A stretch of DNA of 64,000 nt from Paragonimus skrjabini miyazakii (GCA_014338405.1 JTDE01021428.1:20668-84667), one strand, 5' to 3'. Positions 50,901 to 58,795 are shown, counted from the stretch's first letter. Program-made: numbers and translations. Notes: generated from the letters alone by a model not told the origin.

Positions 50901-52848
50901 AGGCCAAAACAAGTGAAGCTCTTCTTACACCGAGTTGCACGTAATGTACAACTTACGAAATCCGCCAAATTGGTGAAAATAACGGAGAACAAATAAAAAA
51001 GCAACATATCTGTCTACGGGAGATTCACATACCTTCCGGTTTGTCTTGAGAACTCTTCGTAGTTGATTAGGTCAGATCTTGTCATTTAATTCTTACTATT
51101 TTTTAACCTTCTTGCCAGTATATTTTTAAGGTTTGTAACTAATCCCACGAAGGCTTTCTGTGTGGGCCATAAAGTTCGGATCTGCCATCAACCAATCGCT
51201 GTTATTCACCACACAATGGGTTCCTGCTCGTTTAAGTGACCGTGTTTTTGTGTACACAAGATGTCTGTGCAAACTCCAACGTTTTTATCATCGAAGCTCA
51301 CATCATCATCACCCGATGTTCTCATCTAATTTTCTATCCCGCAATTTGTTACCTAACGGTGTGAGGAATGCCAAATCGTTCATATTCGACTGCAGTTTTA
51401 CCCCTTGAATGAATAGATGAAAAAAGGTTTGTGATTTTTGTAAAGCTGCGAATGATGTAATAAGAGTCTATTAACTCTTCACCCCTCAGTCATAAAAAGA
51501 TTTTACTTGGTTCGACGAATATTTAGCACCAAATTTCTCTTAATATTTGTTGAACTAATGTAATTTTGTTGACCGGACGAATTATTAAATACAGATATTT
51601 GTCCAAGTTATGGTACCAGTTATAGGTGCTTGAAACTTCAGTTACGAAGCGCTTTACCCTTAAGCTTATTTCAAGATAACTCAGAATATAATAACCTACA
51701 ACTAAAAAGGGTACAATGTTAACTAAACGCTCAATAACTTTTAGAAAAAATAACCTGACCTTGTAATTCAGAATAAATTCGATGAAAACTCACTTACCTT
51801 CTTCTTATCTCTCAAAGATCCACGTCCTCTCACCATAATTTTGCATTCCAGATCTTGTTCCAATTGTTTAGCAGTTAGACCTCGAGGGCCCAGTAGTCTT
51901 CCGACAAAATTATACTAGGCATTTGTCAAATGAGTAAACTGTGAACATACATTTGGATTTTCTTTTACAGGAACGAAAACCTTTTCTTGCAATGTTGTAA
52001 TATTTCCAGCAGGTTCGGGCAACTCATTTTCTGACTTTCTGAATGATTCATTAAGATGAAATAGCCTTTCTCGGACACGTGTAATTTCTGATTAATCAAA
52101 GAAAACAGATAAACATAACGACTGGGTGATTATTTGAAGTATACTCGTTTTTATACACGCCATAGAATGAAAGCATTAGTTCCAAAACATTCTACAAAAA
52201 TTCAGTGAAGTGTAAATAACCGAGCTTTTATAAGCGCAATCTATTTGTTACATCAGCTTCACATTAGAGCTCTGGAACACATTGTTACACAACACGAAAA
52301 GCCGGAAGCAAACTAATGTGAACAAGTGTGGTACTGCATTGAGTGGTGAGATTAAACTGACATTAATTTTGTTCATTATGTGCACTGCATAGAAAAGTTA
52401 ACATCATACCGTATAGGGCTAAATATCTGGCTGAAACGCAATGCATATAAATGTACGTGCGGTTACGTGAAAGTCATTAAAAAACGAACGAAAATAACAA
52501 AGGTAGCTCGATGATTTGTGAACAGTATATTAATCAAAGCTCAACTACTGTCTGGTTAGTACGCATGTTTTAAAAGATTTAAAGCTACACTTGTAAATCT
52601 GATCCGTTAGTACGTCATAAAATTACCTCATCATAAGCTGAAAGTTAAAGATACAATCATCCTTCAGTGTAACATAAAAACGAAACACTATTTTATTTAC
52701 CTTTTTCCAGAATAATTTCTAAATGCAAAAATATATTGGGAAAGTTTTGTAGTTGTTTCTTGTCTTTCAAAAGGTCTTGCAAATATTCCGGAGTCGCCTT
52801 ATGAACAAGAACGGAATCCAAACTGTTATCATGATTTTCCATCTTCAT
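21707..52848 (-). CDS. QKI: Quaking-family STAR/KH RNA-binding protein, split gene (exons listed separately)
   Basis: Joining exons 1-4 gives, in order, a QUA1 helix pair (ATPEYLQDLLKDKKQLQNFP, residues about 18-37), the approach to the KH domain (EKVFVPVKENPN), the KH core (NFVGRLLGPRG, CKIMVRGRGSLRDKKK) and the late KH part (NRGKSNWEHLDEDLHVLVSV). A QUA2 segment (QLMELA) follows in either version of exon 5. These are hallmarks of QKI/HOW/GLD-1 proteins, which bind ACUAA-type RNA elements as dimers and control splicing, stability or translation. Exons 6-7 add a Gln/Ala/Ser-rich tail, giving about 466 residues with exon 5a and about 518 with 5b. All junctions have GT/AG ends and matching phases. 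That exons 6-7 belong to this gene is inferred from strand, order and phase. A different RNA-binding gene for them is possible, since the start of exon 6 loosely resembles the linker after RRM2 in CELF proteins, but no RRM is present. Confidence 0.9.
22470..22600 (+). mobile_element. SINE 3' part (tRNA-derived family, head missing)
   Basis: The GGGGTCGACTGGAAAGTCTATAGGAATGCGACAGCTG region matches the tails of the fuller copies at 31985-32250 and 46055-46310; the tRNA-like head with A and B boxes is absent, as in a 5'-truncated insertion. Confidence 0.7.
25809..25908. other. Assembly gap, 100 N
   Basis: Exactly 100 N, a conventional filler of unknown true length. It lies in QKI intron 6, so a missed exon cannot be excluded. 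Confidence 1.
25909..26185 (+). other. GC-richer block next to the gap, unrecognised
   Basis: The plus strand is open from the gap edge to a stop near 26184, with a Ser/Pro/Arg-rich peptide at first (SSGRPRRSPSAHRG). Base composition is clearly less AT-rich than the flanks. Whether it is the edge of a transposon hidden in the gap, or foreign sequence joined at the gap, cannot be told here. Confidence 0.35.
26482..26988 (-). CDS. QKI: QKI exon 6, Gln/Ala-rich
   Basis: The acceptor is TTTTGCTTACAG just upstream of 26988; the donor is GCCG|GTAAGG at 26481. The exon is 507 bases, enters and leaves in phase 1 and encodes 168 whole codons. It opens with KDRQHAHAQQL, then a run of 15 Gln from mixed CAA/CAG codons, an Ala run (AAVAAAAAAQL), and a Ser/Thr/Leu/Gly-rich region (GMGLPLPTPLSASTPGLGLS). 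Such low-complexity tails are common in STAR proteins and carry isoform-specific functions. The first residues also resemble the CELF linker after RRM2. Since no RRM exon is visible and phases match QKI exons 5a, 5b and 7, I assign it to QKI. Confidence 0.75.
26911..26953 (-). repeat. CAA/CAG repeat encoding polyglutamine
   Basis: On the minus strand this is an interrupted CAG/CAA run inside QKI exon 6. Mixed codons should make it less prone to length change than a pure CAG tract. Confidence 0.9.
26989..28100. other. QKI intron 5, no other exon recognised
   Basis: The minus strand is open for 87 codons at 27733-27996 and 68 codons at 27660-27866 in another frame. Neither has a known motif, so I treat them as chance frames within the intron. 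Confidence 0.4.
28101..28314 (-). CDS. QKI: QKI exon 5b, alternative QUA2 exon (214 bp)
   Basis: The acceptor is CATGTTTACAG just upstream of 28314. The exon starts in phase 0 with PNGEDVLKRRQLMELAIING and continues TYRSEIHHEYPISNTASPLS. The ELAIINGTYR stretch is strongly conserved in QKI/HOW/GLD-1 proteins, so the part past NG is very likely coding. I place the donor at AAGA|GTGAGT, a strong site leaving in phase 1 and in frame with exon 6. Two other phase-1 donors exist: TTCAG|GTGATG (exon end 28119) and AACG|GTACCT (exon end 28257, giving 58 bp like exon 5a). If unspliced, the frame runs to TGA at 28009. The exact 3' end is therefore uncertain; the 5' end is firm. Confidence 0.8.
28315..29561. 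other. Segment between exons 5b and 5a
   Basis: About 1.2 kb without a recognised exon. A lone strong donor-like CAG|GTAAGT occurs on the minus strand at about 29061-29071 without a usable acceptor and open frame. Confidence 0.4.
29505..29540. repeat. CA-rich microsatellite
   Basis: An ACACACACAC tract with CGCG interruptions, about 25 bases past the exon 5a donor on the transcribed (minus) strand, where it reads as GU-rich RNA. GU-rich intronic tracts can influence nearby splice sites; here that is inference. Confidence 0.85.
29562..29619 (-). CDS. QKI: QKI exon 5a, alternative QUA2 exon (58 bp)
   Basis: Encodes PENEDRLKQLQLMELAVLN plus one base. It matches the start of exon 5b at 12 of 19 positions, including ED, LK and QLMELA. 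It lies between GATGAGCAG (acceptor, phase 0) and AATG|GTATGC (donor, phase 1). Reading past the donor gives MLLSHRCV, unlike any STAR protein, so splicing there is likely. With exon 6 it gives ...LAVLN-D-KDRQHA, a shorter QUA2 without the TYR extension of 5b. The pyrimidine tract is set back behind a GC-rich stretch, suggesting a weak or regulated acceptor. It looks like a tandem duplicate of the QUA2 exon used instead of 5b. Confidence 0.72.
29676..29702. repeat. GTTGT pentamer microsatellite
   Basis: Repeats of GTTGT/GTGTT just upstream of the exon 5a acceptor (CAACA-type on the transcribed strand). Confidence 0.8.
31985..32250 (+). mobile_element. tRNA-derived SINE, copy 1
   Basis: Has an RNA polymerase III A box (TGGCGCAGTGG, 32033-32043) and a B-box-like AGTCCTATTCCC (32076-32087), spaced as in tRNA genes, then a unique body ending in the GGAATGCGACAGCTGTGA region. 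It aligns with 46055-46310 along its length. In the second copy the B box reads AGTTCTAGTCCC, closer to consensus. No cloverleaf is retained, so this is a SINE, not a tRNA gene. Confidence 0.75.
36085..36184. other. Assembly gap, 100 N
   Basis: Exactly 100 N in QKI intron 4, of unknown true size. Confidence 1.
37612..38125 (+). mobile_element. RTE-type retrotransposon, 3' end with C-terminal coding remnant
   Basis: The frame from about 37630 reads FRWLGHVIRKPAS then SPHRALFADAAAGWLK. After a frameshift come RLPDWGPRDSQSRWLETLGN and a final WRECC piece, the usual C-terminal order in RTE elements (RWLGHV...WLE...W). From about 37910 to 38125 lies the 3' untranslated end shared with 6160-6415. 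It is a 5'-truncated, frameshifted insertion in the plus orientation, opposite to the host gene. Confidence 0.88.
41177..41427 (-). pseudogene. Nanos-like zinc-finger frame (tentative)
   Basis: A minus-strand frame, open from just after a TGA near 41427 to TGA at 41177, reads ICDIFKQCGLPSKLLEKYYH, then SGKLACPFKPYSCQYCGYDD and a final ALSC. Nanos fingers follow CxxC-x12-H-x10-C-x7-C-xx-C-x7-H-x4-C. Here the second half keeps GK-xx-CPF-xx-Y-x-C-xx-C-G and the correct 12-residue spacing to the last Cys. The His is replaced (Tyr), one residue is missing after the first Cys of that half, and the second Cys of the first finger reads Phe. I infer a diverged or dead nanos-type copy within QKI intron 4, on the same strand. 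There is no ATG or promoter evidence. Chance resemblance of a Cys-rich frame remains possible. Confidence 0.42.
42636..42742. repeat. Alternating purine-pyrimidine tracts
   Basis: GCGCGTACGCACACACACGC and a nearby CACACGCGCGTACGCG form short CA/CG-type alternating tracts in a GC-richer patch. Such sequence can adopt Z-DNA; no gene seen. Confidence 0.6.
43288..43440 (-). CDS. QKI: QKI exon 4, late KH domain
   Basis: 153 bases, phase 0 to phase 0. The acceptor is GATCATTTCATTAG before 43440; the donor is CACG|GTGAGT. It encodes EDMNRGKSNWEHLDEDLHVL then VSVEDFENRAAIKLRRATET and IRTFLEQGVRT (51 residues). This is the part of the KH fold after the variable loop, followed by the helix leading to QUA2; NRGKxNWEHLxEDLHVL is nearly invariant in the family. 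It joins exon 3 after RDKKK without a phase change. Confidence 0.95.
45900..46031 (-). mobile_element. SINE 3' part, inverted copy
   Basis: Read on the minus strand, this starts GTGCTTCTTTTCGAAACGG, then GACTGGAAAGTCTATGGGAA, and continues to a TTCAGTCT piece. It parallels the tail of the plus-strand copy at 46206-46310, so the two face each other as an inverted repeat. Confidence 0.75.
46055..46310 (+). mobile_element. tRNA-derived SINE, copy 2
   Basis: Aligns with 31985-32250 from the CACATATGATAATTC head through the A-box region (near 46098), a good B box (AGTTCTAGTCCC) and the GGTCGACTGGAAAGT tail. Confidence 0.78.
46340..46590 (+). mobile_element. RTE-type reverse transcriptase fragment
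   Basis: The frame at 46350-46583 reads RIHLASKKCEISSQN and, further on, NRILKARLAFANSCCF. These match RTE sequence just after the YADD box (HxAxxKCEV...EIxxRIxKARLAFANLRHL; compare the minus-strand copy at 1-455). Flanking RT motifs are absent, so this is a short dead fragment directly after the SINE. Confidence 0.65.
51798..51914 (-). CDS. QKI: QKI exon 3, KH core
   Basis: 117 bases, 39 codons, phase 0 to phase 0. It encodes YNFVGRLLGPRGLTAKQLEQ then DLECKIMVRGRGSLRDKKK. This holds the KH GxxG-type loop (GPRG) that contacts RNA and the following strand. The donor is GAAG|GTAAGT and the acceptor AATGCCTAG. It is separated from exon 2 by only 36 bases. Confidence 0.96.
51915..51950 (-). other. 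36-nt intron between QKI exons 2 and 3
   Basis: GTATGT...CCTAG, 36 bases. Removing it joins VPVKENPN to YNFVGR as in other QKI proteins. Very short 5' introns are known in schistosome genes. Confidence 0.9.
51951..52087 (-). CDS. QKI: QKI exon 2
   Basis: 137 bases. It enters in phase 1 (the shared codon makes Glu) and leaves in phase 0. It encodes EITRVRERLFHLNESFRKSE then NELPEPAGNITTLQEKVFVP and VKENPN. This is the end of QUA1 and the linker plus first strand of the KH domain. The acceptor is TTTGATTAATCAG, the donor CAAAT|GTATGT. Confidence 0.94.
52701..52848 (-). CDS. QKI: QKI exon 1 with start codon
   Basis: Starts MKMENHDNSLDSVLVHKATP and continues EYLQDLLKDKKQLQNFPNIF, then LHLEIILEK, leaving in phase 1 at AAAAG|GTAAAT. 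The (T)PxYLxxLxxDKK-xxxxxP pattern is the QUA1 dimerisation motif. I chose the ATG at 52848; a second ATG two codons later (52842) is equally usable. The N-terminus before QUA1 has a length similar to other QKI proteins. Confidence 0.93.
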
Positions 52849-53212
52849 GCTCAGTTATATGTTAATTAACTTAATGTATCCTGTTCCCACTAACACATTT
52901 CGCCGCGTACGACCACGCATACAGTAAAATATTTTAAAAACTCGCCACTGACGTTTGGCCTTCAAATTCACGTAACACAACAATTCTCAATTTCAATTTA
53001 GCTTACAGAACGTGATGGCTAGTAGCCTGATAATCCAGCTTATTAAGCTAGTAGTAGCTTGTTGGGCCTCGATTGCTGAAAACTGGTATCAGGCTTTGTC
53101 TGCCTGACACCCGTAACCTTCGAATGCAGTGTCGGGCTTGTGTATAATGAAAGGAGAAAACAAACGAGAGAACAAGAAGCGTTTCGCCTGCAAGCTGATA
53201 AATAAAATGGAG
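52849..53212 (-). promoter_or_regulatory. QKI: Upstream region of the QKI gene
   Basis: About 360 bases between the start codon and the hairpin. It should hold the 5' untranslated region and core promoter. I cannot point to a TATA box or a defined transcription start. An ACTGAG just before the ATG could serve as a 3' splice site for a 5' UTR intron or trans-spliced leader, but this is speculative. Confidence 0.35.
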
Positions 53213-53276
53213 ACAGAACAACCGTACTGAGATGGCTATTCATATATGCATAGCCATCCCAGTACGGTTGTTCTGT
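53213..53276. repeat. Near-perfect inverted repeat (27-bp arms, 10-base loop)
   Basis: The left arm 53213-53239 (ACAGAACAACCGTACTGAG...) and right arm 53250-53276 (...CCCAGTACGGTTGTTCTGT) are complementary with a single mismatch. It lies about 365 bases upstream of the QKI start codon, next to repeat R. It could be a small foldback element or a cruciform-forming site. Confidence 0.95.
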
Positions 53277-53298
53277 ATTCTTGAAAACGCCTCATGAA

Positions 53299-53482
53299 AT
53301 CGGTAGACCGTGATTATCTCTGTTATCTTTTAGTTAAATAATATTTTATAGCTGTTGAAGTTGCTGAAATTTTGCAACATGTTGCGGTTCCTGAAATTTC
53401 AGAATTCTGTTTCCTGAGGAATATTTTGTTTCAATCTTCCGAAGACGTAAGCAAAGAATTTGCGGTAGTTCAATGGCATTAT
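53299..53482 (+). repeat. Repeat R, copy 1, left part (interrupted by the Gypsy element)
   Basis: From ATCGGTAGACCGTGA to about 53480 this matches the reverse complement of 60170-60350, including TTTCAATCTTCCGAAGACGT and GCAACATGTTGC. It stops at the 5' LTR. The rest of the same repeat resumes after the 3' LTR at 63895-64000. Confidence 0.88.
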
Positions 53483-53489
53483 AGGGTAT

Positions 53490-53730
53490 TGTACATATAC
53501 TCATATTCCGCTTTATTTTCATACACAGTTTGCACCACTTTTCCTTGTACGGAATGAACATCACTTGTTTGAATTGATTTTGCTTAGCAATACACTATTG
53601 GTGCGCTCGTCTGATCTCCTTGAGCTTCCTGTCTCGCATAGATTGGAAATGCCTGTAGCGAGCTATTCGGCGACTGCGTTTTGAACGGAATATTAGCAGT
53701 TATACCTTTGTATTGGGTTAGTCACCTAAA
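53490..53730 (+). repeat. 5' LTR
   Basis: Starts near TGTACATATACTCATATTCC and ends near GGGTTAGTCACC. It aligns with 63648-63890 over its length with scattered substitutions, which indicates an old insertion. Ends are accurate to perhaps 10-15 bases because flanking bases also look alike. Confidence 0.85.
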
Positions 53731-53733
53731 AAT

Positions 53734-53750
53734 TGGTGAGCCCGTGTGTT
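53734..53750 (+). promoter_or_regulatory. Probable primer binding site
   Basis: TGGTGAGCCCGTG follows the 5' LTR by a few bases and starts with TGG, complementary to a tRNA 3' CCA end. The primer tRNA is not assigned from sequence alone. Confidence 0.5.
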
Positions 53751-53822
53751 GACTTATATCACACGTTTTGCCAAAGTTTTGTTTATTCGGCAAACTTCCT
53801 TCTATAGACCTCCCAGGGAAAT

Positions 53823-54585
53823 TTGTTTTCTCTACTCATTACTATGCATCCTAATATTGAACAGGGACTGACTTCTTCGGAGAGCATTGTTATGAGTAAA
53901 TTCCCTGAGTTTGGCAGTAGAGACCCTAGACTGTGGTTAGCAAAAATCGAAGTTATTTTTTACTTCCGGCGAATCCACTCACGGCTCACCATGTATAATT
54001 ACGTCGTCGCGAACATTCCTGAGATTGTGGTTGCGGAAGTCGCAGAAATAATTTATGAGCGCTCGGCCGATAATCCGTACAATGTCATCAAATCGGCCAT
54101 TATTAATAGGATGACAGGTTCTGACGAAGACGACCTCTGCAAGCTCATCGCCGGCGTCGAAATGAGAGATCACAATCCTTTATAGTTGCCTCGGCACATG
54201 ACTTAGTTGTCAAAAAGGCAGAATGTCAACGAGCCGATGTTGGGCGACTTGTGGCTCCAGAACGTCCCACGCAAAGTCCGCTACACATTGACTGTCTTGG
54301 AGAAGGACAACGTCGACCAGAGTAGCAGAGTTCGTTGAGCAGGTGTATCACAATTATGCTCCTCAGCAAGAAGCTCATTTGCAAGCGACTTGCAAGCGCG
54401 ATAACATCCAATCCTCGAACCTGAGAGAGACGATTTCACAGTTGTTCTCGCAGCCAGCCATCCTACCGAAACCGCCAGCAGAGAGACGGTCAACAACACG
54501 CTCAAAGTCCCACCCACAAAGTAGGTCGGGCGCCCGACAGTTCGACAGGAGGATGTCCACGAATGACAGACATAGACCGTGAGTT
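53823..54585 (+). pseudogene. Gypsy-type gag remnant
   Basis: The first frame (53823-54185) contains FGSRDPRLWLAKIEVIFYFR, then YNYVVANIPEIVVAEVAEII and NPYNVIKSAIINRM, the capsid-type pattern of CsRn1-like gag (W-F-xx-E-xxF...Y-xx-LK-xx-II). It ends early at a TAG at 54183, where related proteins continue. The continuation is found in a shifted frame (54343-54582, VYHNYAPQQEA-type, Ser/Arg-rich). No intact zinc knuckle is visible. Immediately after it the sequence passes into the Mutator-like insertion. Confidence 0.75.
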
Positions 54586-54892
54586 TCTGAGCTGTCGTGT
54601 TCGGGAAAATTATTTTCCTCGAAAAAATCGTTGTAACAGCTTGGTGTCTGGTGCAGAAATGGAAGCCGTCGAAATCTGCGTCACGGATTCATATGCTTCG
54701 TTTTAACTGCCCATTAATTGATAACCACCTTATTGTGATTAATTTTCGAAAATCGTAATGGCTGCTGTTGTTGTGGTCGATTGCATGTGGCAATGTTAAC
54801 ACAAGAAAGCTGGGGTTGTTCTCAATTTATTTTTTCATGCTTGTCATTTGTTTGTTATTTTATTTTCAGTTGTTTATTTTTATCTGTAGGAG

Positions 54893-57000
54893 ATGGATTA
54901 CACGGTGACTTTCAAGGTCATGTTAGAAGGTCGCGAAATTCCCACTTTCTCACAGTTTCAGGAGTGTCATCAGAGTTACATGGACGAGTTGGGCGTTAGT
55001 TGCGTTCGTGGGGCGAGCCATAGGTCGAAACCTGCTGTGAACTACGATAAGGTAAGGTGATATGGTGTCTTGAAAACCGTGCAGATGTATTATCGTTGTA
55101 CGAAGTACAAAAGGCGTAGGAGTGTATGCAAGACTGTGCGACGTGTCCAGTGGGTTAAATGTTGTTAGTGTTAACGCATCAGTTCTTGCGACAATTGTTG
55201 CAGATCACCATTTCATGTGGTCCGACGAGATGCGTGTCTGGTTGTGAGCTCTGTCGAGTTAGAGCACAACCACCCTCTCAATCGTCTGCTATATGATTCC
55301 CATCCTACGAATCGTTGGCTTACCGTCCATGAATTGAACAAATGCAGGGGTCTGTTCCAGTACAACACGCCAACTGCTGACATTAAACAGTATACAGCGG
55401 GTGCTTACATGAAGTTTATCATAACCGTTGGCCGTGGAAACATCCGCCGCGAGTTAAAGCCTGAAATGTCAACTGAGTCTGTTAGGTAAGATTGGTCACG
55501 GAACATTGGAGAACCTCGATGAAGTGCTATCGGTGATTGGTGTGATAGGTGTGGTGTGCACTATGCGGGATAACGGCAACAGATATATGCATATCTGCCT
55601 TACCCAGCGAACGCAGGTCGAACATTTCCGACGTTTCTCATGGGATAAATAAGCACAAGTATGTCATTACATATTTCTTCATACCTCCGAAGCTGAAAGT
55701 CATATCAGTTCCTCGTAACAGACGGTAGGGATATGGCCGACCCGTGATGTACGGGTAGGTTTGTAGTAAGGGATGTGCTTCACTACGTAGACTTCCCGAA
55801 ATTTTTCCAGAAATGATGGGGGAGCTGATTGCGGTAAAGAGGTTTGTCATGAATAAGGTGGCTGCGCAAGTGAGGACAACACTTGGTGCTTAGCTACGAC
55901 ATCCTGTTGTGTTACTTTCATGTACGTGATGCCGTACGTGAGCATGTAAGTGGGCAAAATTCGGCCGCCATATTTGTTAAAAGGCAAACTGTTTTCGCAG
56001 TCGTTTTCTACTCCACCGAACGGCTACGACAGAGAGTAAGGAAGAATAAATTACGCTGTTTACCGTAGGTTCAAACGCGATTGGTATATCATTCGCTAAA
56101 CGGATAAGAAATTTCTGAAGTGGGTCATCCATGCGCAAAGCGATGTTGTCCACTTTGGCAATCGAACGAATAATAGGCCAGAAGACGCAAACGGATGGTT
56201 GAAGAAGAGGACGCATCCAAGAGAATTCCTGGCCGTCGCCATTCAGGAAATATAGATCCACAGTGAGTGGCTGCGGCGAAAGTACGAAATGCAACTGACC
56301 TATGGGTGCGACCATCATGAGGTTGTAGATCTTGACTGATACGTGAAAAACATTCTTCACAGAATGACCACGTTCGCAGGCCATCTTGTCCACGATTTCC
56401 TTTTGAAATGATATCCGTGTGCAAGGTGAGCGGTTCTCCATAAATCACATTGAACGTTGTTACTTCGTGTGCAACATGTTGGCGACACTTTCGTCGTAGA
56501 TAGCGTAGAGGGCACATATGAATGAACGTTTCACCGTACAATGTGGCTGCCATGCATACACATTCTGTCGGTGTTTCGGAAACATTTTCACCCTACGGCA
56601 AGGTCTTTTATAATTTTCATTTCCTTGTACAAAGGTCACATCCCCATTCATGAGCGGTGGCGGGTAGAGTGCAACTTTCTAAGTCGACGGTTGGTAGGCC
56701 CGCAGCTTTGCTTTTGCCAGTAAGATAGTGGAACGTCCAAAGACTGGCTTACCTTTATACGACTTCCCCGTGGGCTCAGCCGCAAGTGATATGCAACAGA
56801 GGTGAGTGAAGAAGCATGAAACAGGATTGCCGTGTGGACACCGCCGTGACCTCGTACAGATGGACAGCTATTGCTGTGATGCCGCTCAACTGATTTTTCA
56901 CTCTAAATGTATGCAAATGACAGACATAAACGAGTGTCCATTCTGTGGCAAACAGCTTCAACCTCGGTCACCTGGTAGGTGCACGTTTTGAATCGTTATT
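54893..57000 (+). mobile_element. Mutator-like (MULE) transposase, degenerate, with SWIM-type finger
   Basis: Pieces in order on the plus strand: the N-terminal exon MDYTVTFKVMLEGREIPTFS (from 54893); after a 33-nt intron-like gap (55052-55084), MYYRCTKYKRRR; VVSSVELEHNHPL (about 55238), the His-x-His of a FAR1/FLYWCH-type finger; RYMHICLTQRTQVEHFRRFS (about 55590); DILLCYFHVRDAVREHVSG (about 55900), the MULE CxFHV block; FGNRTNNRPEDANGWLKKR (56153-56211); and TMWLPCIHILSVFRKH (about 56537), the Cys-x-His half of a SWIM finger. A Cys/His-rich segment follows (LPCGHRRD...CPFCGKQL, 56806-56991). Multiple stops and shifts make it dead. It lies inside the Gypsy element. Termini not located. Confidence 0.78.
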
Positions 57001-57449
57001 TTTGTCAGTTTCCTCTACTTCAGCCGTTGTTCGCACTTCCCCGGTGATTATGGGAAGCAAGCCTCGCACACCACCCACAACGGAGGTCGACTTAGATCAG
57101 TCCGCTGACAGTGTACCGGCTGTACACAGGCCGAAGAAAGCGCTAATAAACATCACCTTGAACGATTATCCTTTTGATATAATTGAAAAAAGTAAGTTCC
57201 TTCATATATGCATACTTAGATTTCTTGCAGATATCAGATGCGATTAATGACATGGCGATGAAGACTTCATCTGATACACGGTTTCAATCATCCGGAAGGA
57301 CATCCATAACACACGAAAACTGAAGGCTATATTATGTGCTGGGAAAAAGCGGAGGATGTTTATGGATTTATCCACACTTATCAAGTGCATAAATCAAAAT
57401 TATATCCCCAAGTTTTCGTCCCCAGTGACTTCACTCGTCCACCTATGTG

Positions 57450-58795
57450 TTTGGCATAACTCGTAAGGTAGGACAAATGGGCGGAGTAGTGATTAATGTC
57501 TAATCATGGAGTACAGTTTGGCATAACTTAAGTCAACTGGATGGAGCAGCTATTAGGGTGAATAAATGCGGCATACTTAGGCGTTGATCATGGCTTAGGT
57601 CAACCGGATGGAGCAGCTGCCAATCTCAGCGCAAGACATATGAATCGGAATAACCAACGCGTGCAATAATGTCGACGTATACTATGTGAGTAACAACATT
57701 TCCGTATGAGGCAAGGTTAACAGCAGTTTGCCGATCATGTTTCCACGATTTCGTTTCCGCCAATAGATCTCCTGAATGTGTGACTGGGCTGCCGTTCGTT
57801 TGATTCATATATTACATGAAAGTGCTTCCTAGCAATGGACCAAAGATTTTTCATATTTTTCGCGTGCATCATGCTGTTCTCAGGATCCACGAAATTTTTC
57901 GAATGATCGATCGTCCAGTGCTCGTAATGAGCTATTTCATCCCAATCTCTGTGAGCTGTCCATTCGTCCATGATTGTCATGGTGGTCGGCTGGAAGCGAA
58001 AGAATTGATTAATATAATCGGCTTACTCGCACATGTCTTCGGATGAGAAATAATAAATTGACCGTATTTCGTCTGTTCCCAGGGTAGACCACCATGAACG
58101 CTGTGAATGTTATGCTGTTCTTGAACGCCCAGTGTAGGGAAATTGTGAATGCTTCCTCTAGCGTGAAACGGGTATTTCCAACTATGGAATCTTTTCGAAC
58201 GGAATAATGCCGGTTCACATTTCCGCCGATAGTTGTTCGCACAGCTCGTGACCTGAACCCAGTTTTGAAAAATGCAGAATAGTTGAAAGAGGTTACTTTT
58301 CGACGGAATCCATAGCCTCACATTCAGATGTTGAACCCACTGCAGTTACTACGGAAGCCCCATCATCGCACACACCCGTCCATATGCCCCCTTCAAGATC
58401 CCGGTGTGTCATCCCAAGAACTCCACATCTGTCAGATCAATGGTCACCAGTGTGACCTGATATTAGTGAAATTTCAGCACTGGGCGAGTACACTACCCGA
58501 GGAAGGTAAAGTTTTCAGCGTGTTTGTACTTCATGTTTAAAATACGGAGTTGCAGCCTTGGTGGTTAGGGTATGTGCGATGATGGGGCTGTCGTAGAAAC
58601 TGCAGTCGAAAGGTAGTTTCTTTTAACTGTTCTGCATTTTTCATAACTAGATTTAGGTCACAAAGCGTGCAAACAAGAAAGCTGTCTCGGAGCCGGGCAA
58701 CGAAATCCAGCCACGGATTACGCAGAATCTTAAATGTTTTGCGTTCCCATTAGTAGCTGCTCTGTGCAGTTAACCTAAGCTATGATCAATGTTGA
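57450..58795 (-). mobile_element. Merlin-type (IS1016-like) DNA transposon, internally deleted
   Basis: On the minus strand, about 58310-57740, there are two transposase parts: SVRKDSIVGNTRFTLEEAFT with ISLHWAF (the zinc-ribbon-adjacent SxR-x-SFF...L-x-L-x-x-x-Y-x-W block) and HYEHWTIDHSKNFVDPE with HAKNMKNLW (the W-xx-Y...H-x-xVNHS-xx-FVDP...HTNxIExxW block). The Glu of the DDE triad reads Lys and the middle of the core, with the first Asp, is largely missing. Inverted termini are visible: TTGATCATGGCTTAGGTCAA at 57584-57603 against the complement of 58750-58795, with two further diverged copies of the same motif near 57454 and 57519. Merlin elements are known from schistosomes. Confidence 0.75.

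Larger units (their letters stand above)
43441..51797. other. QKI intron 3 (8.4 kb)
   Basis: Holds the SINE pair at 45.9-46.3 kb and an RTE fragment at 46.3-46.6 kb. Nothing recognised from 46.6 to 51.8 kb, which is AT-rich with only short frames (one of 82 codons at 51160-51408, plus strand). Confidence 0.5.

Noticed and set aside
53043..53243. Minus-strand 66-codon frame upstream of QKI
   Set aside because: It runs into the hairpin arm, has no motif, and there is no splice site linking it to QKI exon 1.
55977..56553. Two overlapping minus-strand open frames of 154 and 142 codons
   Set aside because: The plus strand of the same stretch carries the MULE motifs TNNR-type and SWIM-type (LPCIHIL) in the expected order, so the minus frames are shadows.
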